64,000 bases of DNA from Lytechinus pictus (taxonomy: Eukaryota; Echinodermata; Echinoidea; Temnopleuroida; Toxopneustidae): contig NC_087258.1 of NCBI RefSeq assembly GCF_037042905.1, positions 13,188,501 through 13,252,500 of the forward strand, in the 5' to 3' direction. Positions within the stretch are counted from its first letter, which is position 1; every line of letters starts with the position of its first letter. Positions 54,612 through 64,000 of the stretch are shown in pieces. The notes beneath the pieces are model-generated. The model made no database searches. It worked only from the letters and a program-made list of their open reading frames with translations, and was not told where the DNA came from. A program made the position numbers and the translations under genes.

Positions 54612-57600
54612 ATGATCTCTTCCCGTCGCAGCGGCCGCCCGCTCGGGCAAACCCTCTTCTTCGCATTGACTTTTCTTGCCTGCCTGTATGGTGTTTACAC
54701 ATATTTTCAGATTAAAAAAGCTCTCGATGAAGCAACGAATAGAACTATTAAATATCAACAGCAGCAAGATTCACTCACAGCTCAGTTGCAAGGTAAAGTT
54801 CATTCTGTCATTTGCCTGGCATGCATTTCATACAAAAAGAAAAATTATCCCAGAAAAGGCAGTGAAGAGTGAATCACTCAGTCAGTGAAGCCGAAGGCTA
54901 AACCTGATTCCGTGGCTGTGGCAGTGTGGGGGAGGCGGGGCCGGGGCACATAATCTGAGTTACATGTACAAAAGAAAATCATAAAATGGCCCCGACTCTC
55001 TCCCTTTCAAATGATTACTAAAAAATAGAAGAAAATCATAGATTCTAGTATGGTAGGCCGTGAAAACTGCTTTATTTCTTTAAAAAAGTTCAACATGACA
55101 TGCAAGACATGTCAACCACTTATATTTTATAATATAAGGCTTAGATTACACGAATATTGAAGTAGAAAGCATGCCAGTCAAAATTGTTTTGTTCTCTGCG
55201 CTCGAGATGTGCTATGCTGTAATTTGATTGTCAAGTTGCAAATCCACCCGAATTCTTTCTGATTTCTTAAAGTTGGAATCTCTGCATTACGCCTAGAATA
55301 GGCTGTGGAGAGTTAACATCACAATTAAAGTATATAGGCCTACAAAGCAGGATTCAGAAATGCCTTGACGACGGCCACGTGGTGTGAACAGGGTAAAAAG
55401 TTTTGATAATTTAAGCAGGACCAGCTGTGTAAATATGTATTTTGCAGTGTTTATACATGTATGCGTAATTAATTCATTTGCTCCCATTTTGAAATCAAAT
55501 ATCTAAGACTCTGCTTTATACATGTATTTAATCAATTGATTCAACAACCAAAATTGGTTACAAGTCATAATACAATTTCAAAGGGAACATCTGCACATTG
55601 AAAATCTAGGTATAATTTTAGATGCAGAAAAGAGAATAGTCAGGAAAATTTTAAAGATACAATGATTATCATCAATGTTTAAATCTTTTAAAATGAACTT
55701 GTTTTTCAAGCTCTTTTCAGCTTTAATTTCTCTACATAGCTGACTAATATTTATTCAAAAATGTTTTCTTTAGTAAATTTCATTTCTCTACAGGCAAGAA
55801 TTTTCATTTATGGACAAGGGAAATGAAATGTTGAGAAAATAAACCTATTTCTGACTTGGATACTTATCAAAATGATATTTGTGACATTCAAGAGAAAAGG
55901 TTTTCATGAGATTTGTTTTATTGAAACAAGCCGCAATCCCCCTTTCATTAAATTATTAACAAAATATGTACATGTACATTGAATTATTTGTGAAAATTCA
56001 CAATACATGTACAAATACAGTGTTTATAGATGTTATATTCCTTACTCCTCCTTTTTTTTTTTTTGGGGGGGGGGGCTGATATCCTGTATAAGTTTTTTTT
56101 CATCCCATCCATTATATTTATTCTGTTTTATTTTGTAAATTTTCAATTTCATTTCAGTTGTCTACGAACACAGATCAAGATTAGAGAAAGCCTTGCAGGT
56201 TGCAAAAGGAGAACAGAAGAAAAATAAAGAAGGTGAATTACTAAAACATTTGAATACTCAGCATCCCTACCCTAATACTATATGTAGATCACCACTGATG
56301 TAACCAGTTCATTCAAATTTATAGTTATTTTACGTCGATTGAAAATTAAAAATAACAGAGACAAAAAATAAAATAAAACTTATGTTGTAATGTTTTCCAT
56401 TTTTTCAAAAAATTTCAGAAGTTTGTAATTTATACTGATAATACAATGTATGTTGAATATATTGCGTATTAGTGCTGTTATCGATAACCTCTTTATCGCT
56501 AGTATTGTCGATAATCGCTTGTTTTTTGCCACTTAGTGATATCGATAACCTTTCTCTTGTTGATAATCTCACTTCACTTGTACAATCATGACAATCCAAA
56601 CATTGTCACTGCACTTAACTCCACTCGATCAATTTTAGCGAAGTACCATCTGACGTAGAAGGCAGCACATGGCCATGTGTTGCTGCCTTCTAACGTTCGA
56701 TGATGTACAGCACGATATCAAAATGGCGGATAGGCGAAAGTCGTTGACTGCTCAGAACGCTGTCCAAAAAGCCCCCAAAATATCAATTAAACTTCATCCA
56801 ATCCTAAAATAATGCTAGTAACGTGAAAGGTGAGGATGTATTTATGCTAAATATGTTTGTTAAAAGATGTTATGTAATTGTTTACGTCCGATGAACACAG
56901 ATTTTAAAGCATTCTTGGTACAGAGGCAGATACAAATTTTGACCAACGCTAGTATTGTGCCATCGCTAATCAATGCATAAAAATGCATATTGATTATGTT
57001 CTTGATAGTTATCGATATTGGTAAGATATTTTTAGCAATATATCGACAGAGAATTTTCTTACCGATAACAGCACTATTGTGTATACATTTGTTGTTAAGT
57101 TTAATGACATTCACCATTCAGAAAGATTTATGAAAAATGCCTTTTCTTTTCCATTTGAAAAATGCATCCAGATTTCTGGTACACTTGTACCTCAGCTCCA
57201 CAAGTGCAGTGTTGTTGATCAATCTCTATGAAATGGACAATTTCAGATGCTCACTGTATATAATTTTCTAACATTGTTTCTCCTGATTGTCTTTTTTTTA
57301 CAGTATTTGAACAAAAAATTGATGATGCAAGGGTAAGTTCATGTTTAATTTCCTTTCTTAATGAAGCTTTATGTTTTTCTATCACATTGTGCCTTTTTCA
57401 GATACTTTAGGTGTGTGTATCACATTCCAGTCAATGAAGATTTGAGAGTGATGAAAGGGGGGGGGGTGCAAACTGAAATATTTTTATATTACCTCACCTG
57501 TCAACATTTTAAAAATCATCTTTGACAGTGTCATGCAATATGTTTTTACAGAAATGAATGTTATAAAAATGCAACAAACAGATAGTAATTCATTGTATAC

Positions 57601-60600
57601 ATATTTTCATCAAATTTTATTTACTTCTTACATCTCTTTTAAAATGACTTCATAGAAATTTACTAGATAATTTAATATTAATAAAACAAAAGACTTGTCT
57701 CCTTTAACTCTGGTATTCTCTCATTACAGCAAGAACATGAAAATAGGTACAATGCTATCAACATTCAACATAAAATGCTACGAGTGAGTATTTACCTATT
57801 TCAAACATGTACATTGTAGTAGTATGTTTTTTGTCATCATTATTAACTTTGTGCTTGTATTATGTTTTGACCATGAAGATTCGAATGTTCGAAATTCACT
57901 TAAAAATCATAATGTTTAAAAAAGTCTGAGATGATGGAGAAAAGGGCAAGTTTAGATAATCTTGTATCCCAGTTCTTGAACGTTTTGGGTCAGAATCATT
58001 TGGGAATATTACGACATGAATGTACATTGTTTGTATGTATGTAAGGTGCATGCACAGTGATGATACTGTCTATAAATTTAAAAGAAATTACTAAAAACAA
58101 GCACTTAAGAAGATTCAAATGATAAGGAATAGGAAAAAATATCTTGAGTATGTCTTTATCCCAGAACTGGCTTGATTTTTACCTCTAAGAATTTATCATC
58201 TTTGTATATCACAGACATACTTGTGCGTGTACTGGTAAAGTGAACTAGTGAACTTTTTGGTTTTTATGGCAAAATGGAAAAATATATCTCTTTTCAATTA
58301 TGAATTGTAAGCCAATCCTTGCCTTATAGTCCTTAAAAAATGCTGAAATATTTAGCCCATAAGACTTCCTGATAACTACAAGTACATGTATGTTTACACT
58401 GTAGACAAAATAGATCCATTGGTTCCTGGTACTTGAAAAACTCAGAGTATTTGCGATGCTGACCTTGTTACTTAAAGGAGAATGAAACCCTTGAAACCAG
58501 CTGAATCCATATCAAAGAGAAAAATCAAAGAAACATATTGTTGAAAGTTTGAGGAAGATTGAATGAATAATAAGAAAGTTATGAGCATTTGAATATTGAG
58601 ATCACTAATGCCATGTAGTTCCTCCCATTGGCAATGCGACCAAGATCTGTGATGTCACACACGTACAACTCCCTCATAGTACTTATTTCACTTATATTCT
58701 CACTTTTATAGAATCTATCACAATGTGAGGTGTTCTCTTTATGAGAGGACAAGTACAGAGGTTTCACAACATTATATCATTGATGAATCGTTTGACATAT
58801 GATTAGAATGAGCAAAAAGAGATGTTTTGGGGTATATTTTCAGTGTCCAAAAGGGGAGAGTTGTTCATCTGTGATATCATAGATCTTGGTCGCATTGCCA
58901 ATGGGAGGATCTCCATAGCATTAGTGATCTCGACATTTAAATGCTCATAACTCTTCTATTGCTAGGCCTATTTTACTCAAACTTTTGTTGATCTTATTCT
59001 TTGATTTTTCTGCTTTCACAAAAGCTAACTTGCTCCAAGAGTTTCATTCTCCTTTAAATTCAGTTTCCACTCATGTCTATCCTACATTTACTTTGTATGA
59101 AATCACATACTGCGGCATGTTATCAGGCACATTTATATTGAATTCCGTATGAAGAATTTTCAAAGTGACAGATTAAACATGCAACAGATGGTTTACATGT
59201 AAATGACCAATTTGTCACCCCCATCCCTGGCAGGCTGGCACAGGTGCATCACATGCTTCATACCTGTACATGTATATACAGTGTCAATGTGTATGCAAGT
59301 ACAGTATTTGATCATTACAAGGAGGACTATTTCTAGTTCTACCTTGCTTTGCTGTTAAACATTGTCTATCTTTAAACATATTTCCCTGTTGTACATGATG
59401 CTTTGATGCTGCATAGCAATTCCATAAAATGATAAACCTTTTTGTACGTCCGACCCCCCATTTTTCTCAAGTCTTCATTTTATAAACTGACCTAGTCATG
59501 GTCCTTTGAGAACATTACAGACTGTCAAAAGAACAAAAATTAAGAGACAAAAAATGTCATGAAGGTTCCATATAAAGGGGGTCGGATGTACATATTTTAT
59601 GGAATTGCCCTGCATTATTATTGCAACTTTTCTATTGACAGTGCCACTTTTAATTTGCTTTCAGGCTAGAAATGCTTCAAATTGAGGGAAGAATCAAAAC
59701 AAGAATAACATGTTTGAGACAAAATACAGTATTATTCATGTTGTATAAAATGGTACAGGTATTCTTTTTCTTCCTCTGCATGTACTAGTTCTCATTTTCT
59801 TCCTTGTTCTCTCCCTCTTCCTCCTACACTTCTCATCCTAATTCTCCATCCTTTTTTCTTTTTTTTCTTCATCCCCTCCCTTTTCATTCACCTCCAACTT
59901 CCGCTAACCATTCGTTTTTGTTTTCTTCTATAGTTGTAATTATGTGTGATATTTTTTTTTTTTTAATTGTCAGGCTCAATATGATGATACACAGGAGGAC
60001 CTTGAGAAGCAGAAAGCCTTAAGTAGAGACCTTCAGAATCAGCTTGAGGAGCAGAAAGACGAACATGAGGAAAATATAGCTAAAGTGCAGGAAGATGCAA
60101 GCAGGAGGTTACAAGTTTTACAAGGTAGTTTTGATCCCTGGATCTTGGAATTAATAGTGTAATATGAATCCTGTAGACACCTCCCACACCTTCGTAAGAG
60201 AAGGAAGCAGACTATACAAAAATGTGTTCTCTGTGATCTGTTATCTATACCAGAACGCAAATGAATATCTGTTTTACATCCCACACTACTTATGCATGCG
60301 CTACTTATCATATTCTTTTGCATCTGGTGCAACGTACTGCTATATGTGTACATTGATATTCAATTTGAATAACATTAATATTGCATTTTATTCATTTTGA
60401 TTTGTAATGATGATCATGACGACAACAATGATTATGGTATTGAAGGAAATACATGAAAGTGTCAATGTTAATGTTAATGGAGCGTTGTGGCCCAGTGGAT
60501 TAGTCTTCGGACTTTGAAACAGAGGGTCGTGGGTTCGAATCCCAGCCATGGCGTAATTTCCTTCGGCAAGAAACTGATCCACAATGTGCTGCACTCAACC

Positions 60601-63600
60601 CAGGTGAGGTAAATGGGTACCGGTAGGAAGTAATTCCTTAAAAAGCTGTGTGCGCTATGAACGCCTAGCTTAGCCGGGTAATATAGGAGCGCCTTGAGCA
60701 CCTTACAAGGTGGATATGTGCGCAATATAAATACCCTATATTATTAATGTTACCCTTCATTGTGTATTTATGAATCTTATGAGCCATTGTATCTAAGATG
60801 CAAAACTGTGGTGCTGCTTTGTGTAAAAGCTAACAATATTAAGTTTTTTATTTCATTGCCATGCAGCTCAATTGAATGAGGCGCAAGGATCGTTAGACCA
60901 ACTGACCGACCAGCATCAACAGACTGTCTACAATATGAGACAAATACAGGTTTGTAGAATTTGGAGGATGGGATCATTATACAGTGTATGGTTAATAGTG
61001 ATGATGCTGGTTATGATAATGATGTGGAGGGGGAGGAGAAGGAGGAGAAAGAGGATGCTGTTAATGATAGAGATTGTGATGAAGACAATGCTAATGAAGA
61101 AGATGATCAGGGGAAAGAGGATGATGATGATTATGATGATGATGTGGAGGAGAAGCACCATGGTGATGTTGATGATGACAGTGGTTTTGATGAAGATGAT
61201 GATGATGATGGTGGTGTTGGTGGCGATGATGAGGATGATGGTGGTGGTGGTTGTGGTGGTGATGATGATTGTTATAGTGGTAATGATACTAATGATGGTG
61301 AGAGTGCAATGATGGCACAATTCTTCTTATTTTCATTCAGAATGATTTTGGGCAGGTGAAAGCAGATAGAGACCAGCTAGCACAACAAGTAGAATCCTTT
61401 GTGATGCAGATCAACACCCATCAGGTAATGGCATTCCTGTGAAATTCAGTTTCCTGAAACGTACTGATAGAACGCTATAATGTCTGTCCCTTTCAAGACA
61501 TCTTTTTCACATTCTTTGGTTTGTGTCAGTAGCCATGTTCTCATGTACTAAGGAATAAAAATACATTATAATGTTTCAAATTGTGTAGTGTGGTAGAAGG
61601 ATTCGCAGGATGAATTCCTGACAGGGACTGTGACCTGCTTTCCCAAGGATCTAGTGAGTCACCCCCCTTCCCCCCGGGTTTCAAGTGAGGAATGTCCAAC
61701 CTGGCTATGTCTTAATCGCCTACGGTCTGGAATAGGACGGTGCAAAGTCCTTATGCAGAAATGGGGCTATAACTTAGGTGGGGACACTGCTTGCGAGTGT
61801 GGGGAGGATCAGACGATGCAACACCTTCTGGTCTGCCCCCTCCTACCAGAGCCGTGCACTGCCAAAGATCTGGAGTCCTTTAACCCCAAAGCCAGATCTT
61901 GTACCCTCCTCTGGACAGGTCTTGTGTAATGACCCGAGAAGAAGATAGCTGTTTTAAAAGATTACTAGGACTTTACAGGGATTTATTCAAGGTTGAGGGC
62001 TTATATGTAGTGTGAAAGCATGAGGCAACGAAGTCCTCCCATGCTGTAGGAATGCAAAACTTTTTTTTTGGACTCAAAAGCGTCAAGAAATTTATCTGGT
62101 TCAGTCCGATTTTGCCAATTTGGTAGCTGCAACTGTGCCTCAATTAAAAATTATTGGGAACCCTAAAAAATATAGCATACAGTTGTATGTAAATTCAATT
62201 TTTTTAATTTTAAAAGCATTTAAATCTTTATTGAAATTCATGAGATAAAAAAATACTTATTGATAAAGTAGGATGTATTAATTTTGTATATTGCCAAAAA
62301 CATTATTTCCATTACAAACTTGTATCTGTCCGATCAGTATCCTGGAATATGAAACTGTGTTCATATTGAAATATTGGTATTCATCAACTGGTCTTTTTTA
62401 TCATTGTAATTTAATAAGAAATTATGTTTACGTGTCCCCTAACTAGAGACTTAGGCCCAAATTCTGAAGTCGGGTTAACTTAAACTCAGGTTTAAAGTTG
62501 TGGTTTAAGTATGGATAGCCAATTGTTACATAAATCACTAACAGTAGAGATATCATATTTCAGCTCATTTGGCTCTCAAAGCATTCATAATTGTCTAGGA
62601 AGCATAAAAAGATGATTGTCTTCACCATCAATGAATCAGGAAAGAGAACAGTAAACATACAACTTAATAAAAATTTTAACACTTTGGCTTCCCATAATTT
62701 TAGCACAGAGTTAGACCATGGTCTAAGTTAAACCTGACTCCTGAATACGGGCCTTAATATTCAGCTGAAGTCATTTCTCTTTTGTGTGTATTTTGCTTTT
62801 CTTTTCAGACCAACAATGCCCAGTTGCAGGCTCAACTGGAAGATTTATCCCAGAAAAACCTCCAATACAAGGTAATAGAACCCCCAAATTCAAGATGCCA
62901 TAAGGCTCATATAGTTCTCGGTTGGAGTTTCATAAAGCTGTTCGTAAGTTACGAGCACCTGGTAATCCTCTCTCAGGAACTAACTACACCAACACCAATG
63001 AAATCTGGTGTGTATCATTTACCACAAGAAAGGATCACCAGTCGTTCGTAAAGTCGTTCGAACAGCTTTATGAAACGCCCACCAGATTTTATAGATTTAC
63101 AAGACTATGTCGATTCTTAGTATTCTTTCAATAAAGGAATATTCCCCAGGGAGTGGAGAAGAGGCAAACATGTGCGTTGTATATGTATGTGGGCAAGACT
63201 GAGCAAAGACTGACCTGTGTAATATTTGTTATTGTAATTATATACTCGGCATTGATAAGCTATCTTTTTTTAAATTTTGTTGCAGCAACACATTGAGAGT
63301 CTACAAGGATATAAACAAGGAGAGCAACAAGATAAACAACAACAGAATCCACAGGATCAACAGCAACAGGTCTTGCTTCAACAGCAGCAACAACCACAGC
63401 AACAACAACATCAGCAGCAGCGTAGAGAAGTTGCCGCTCAGTTGAATAGACAAGTACCAGGTAACAATGAAGGATTTCATGTTCAGTTTTGAGAGCTTGT
63501 ATTGTTAAAATTAGCATCAACCATGACACTTAAACTTAACTTGTGGCTGGTGCTAGGATAGGTGTCAAGCACGATTGAATTCCACTCTTCAACTCTAGAC

Positions 63601-64000
63601 CAACATCCAACATTGGAGTTTGGGTTTTGGAAATTGAGACACCATCACAAATGTGAAGTCATGCACTGTTGTTTAGAAATGAATAGTGATTTGTAGTTTA
63701 ATGGTGTTGCAAACATTCGGACAAGGTCTCCTCCATACCTCACAAAGCTTTGTTGAGAATTAATGTCAAATGGAATGTTGTTTTTAATTGAAACAAAAAA
63801 ATACATGTAGATGAATGTTTGAAGTAAATCAGATAAATGATTTAGAAACTAATGAACTTTCAAAGGTTGTATTTTAAATTATCCACATTGATGATGTTAT
63901 TGTGATATATGGTAAGGGCACTCCTCCGTACGCTCCGATATAAAAAAAGATTTATCCATGATGCAACTACATGTATGAGAAGAAACTTTTGGTAATATTT
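54612..64000 (+). CDS. GOLIM4: GOLIM4-like Golgi integral membrane protein, 5' part
   Basis: Type II Golgi membrane protein; vertebrate GOLIM4 (GPP130) cycles between Golgi and endosomes. Exons seen: 54612-54792, 56158-56232, 57304-57332, 57730-57783, 59974-60124, 60867-60949, 61341-61424, 62809-62871, 63286-63460; frame stays open at every junction, giving about 298 residues, and the gene continues past the window. A short cytoplasmic N-terminus precedes one hydrophobic anchor (about 14-34), then a long coiled coil. Family signatures are KYQQQQDSLTAQLQ followed by VVYEHRSRLEK across the first junction, and TVYNMRQ. Exon 9 is glutamine-rich. The start at 54612 is preferred over an in-frame ATG at 54534 because of its better Kozak context and family-like N-terminal length. 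Confidence 0.92.
56470..57076. mobile_element. hAT-like MITE in GOLIM4 intron 2
   Basis: TAGTGCTGTTATCGATAA at the left and TACCGATAACAGCACTA at the right, flanked by TTGCGTAT and TTGTGTAT, an 8-bp duplication with one mismatch. An internal hairpin AAGGCAGCACATGGCCATGT is followed by GTTGCTGCCTT. ATCGATAA motifs repeat near the left end. Confidence 0.8.
58473..59058. mobile_element. MITE, family D, in GOLIM4 intron 4
   Basis: TTAAAGGAGAATGAAACCCT and AGAGTTTCATTCTCCTTTAA form the ends. The internal arms pair (CTCCCATTGGCAATGCGACC and CGCATTGCCAATGGGAGG). About 585 bp, no ORF of interest. Confidence 0.85.
59416..59608. mobile_element. short MITE with GCAATTCCATAAAAT ends
   Basis: GCAATTCCATAAAATGATAA with GTACGTCCGACCCCC at the left pairs with GGGGGTCGGATGTACATA then TTTTATGGAATTGC at the right. 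CTGCAT flanks both sides as a possible target duplication. Confidence 0.78.
60481..60745 (+). mobile_element. tRNA-derived SINE, family 1, fuller copy
   Basis: Head AGCGTTGTGGCCCAGTGG and B box GGTTCGAATCC, then GGCGTAATTTCCTTCGGCAA, ending GGTGGATATGTGCGCAATAT with an ATT tail. AATGTTA-like sequence on both flanks may be the target duplication. Inserted in GOLIM4 intron 5 on the coding strand. Confidence 0.88.
61000..61310. repeat. GAT/GGA-rich microsatellite in GOLIM4 intron 6
   Basis: Imperfect GAT, GAG and GGT triplets. It fills most of the 391 bp intron between exons 6 and 7 and creates long artefactual acidic ORFs. Confidence 0.9.
61620..61929 (+). pseudogene. LINE reverse-transcriptase C-terminal remnant
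   Basis: An open frame ending at 61929 encodes LNRLRSGIGRCKVLMQKWGY and then a zinc-knuckle-like stretch CECGEDQTMQHLLVCPLL, the typical C-terminal end of non-LTR retrotransposon polyproteins. Reverse transcriptase and endonuclease domains are absent. It is a 5'-truncated insertion in GOLIM4 intron 7, not an exon of that gene. Confidence 0.85.
62451..62757. mobile_element. PIF/Harbinger-like MITE in GOLIM4 intron 7
   Basis: GGCCC-type inverted ends (GGCCCAAATTCTGAAGTCGG and CTGACTCCTGAATACGGGCC) flanked by TTA on each side, the 3-bp duplication typical of PIF/Harbinger. The inner arms pair at GTTAACTTAAAC and TAAGTTAAACC. Confidence 0.72.
62921..63083. mobile_element. short MITE in GOLIM4 intron 8
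   Basis: GAGTTTCATAAAGCTGTTCG at the left pairs with CGAACAGCTTTATGAAACGC at the right. About 160 bp, beginning 50 bp after exon 8. Confidence 0.78.

Noticed and set aside
60961-61359. Long acidic ORF in GOLIM4 intron 6
   Set aside because: Produced by the GAT-rich microsatellite; the neighbouring exon junctions work without it.

Overview
The window is metazoan nuclear DNA with spliced protein genes, GT-AG introns and dense short repeats. The repeat families (hairpin MITEs beginning AAAGGACAAGTCCACCCC or TTAAAGGGATGCTCCGGG, and tRNA-derived SINEs ending in a GCGC-TATAA-like tail) resemble those I remember from sea urchins, possibly Lytechinus. That placement is from memory and is not proven here.

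Layout. (1) Three full-length beta-tubulin genes, each with introns after codons 19 and 131: gene 1 (+, 946-5886), gene 2 (-, 13767-15793) and gene 3 (+, 25954-37773). They form a local paralogue cluster. Genes 1 and 2 keep the EGEFEEE tail motif associated with motile axonemes. Gene 3 lacks it, and its first intron has grown to 10.4 kb. (2) TMEM26, a multi-pass membrane protein (-, 40277-50654), is rebuilt from three exons; its exon 1 lies 8.8 kb from exon 2. (3) A tRNA-Val(UAC) gene lies at 52664-52736 with a Pol III T-run terminator. (4) The 5' part of GOLIM4 (Golgi integral membrane protein 4) starts at 54612 on + and runs off the right edge; nine exons are recognised, about 298 residues.

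The space between genes is mostly transposon-derived. Most notable is a 3.2 kb inverted-repeat element (21464-24681) built from about 18 units of ~177 bp, each carrying an AAGATGGC-type core, running forward then inverted. Others are nested TIR elements at 17019-19925, a 5.1 kb piggyBac-like TTAA-flanked element (30506-35589) in the gene 3 intron, twin palindromic TIR elements at 10563-11530, hAT-type MITEs with 8-bp target duplications, two tRNA-SINE families, two LINE 3' remnants, and long TCTA and GAT microsatellites.

The genes do not form one pathway. The tubulins supply microtubules, with gene-specific C-terminal tails suggesting division of labour between ciliary and cytoplasmic arrays. 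TMEM26 and GOLIM4 are single-copy neighbours transcribed divergently, with the tRNA between them.
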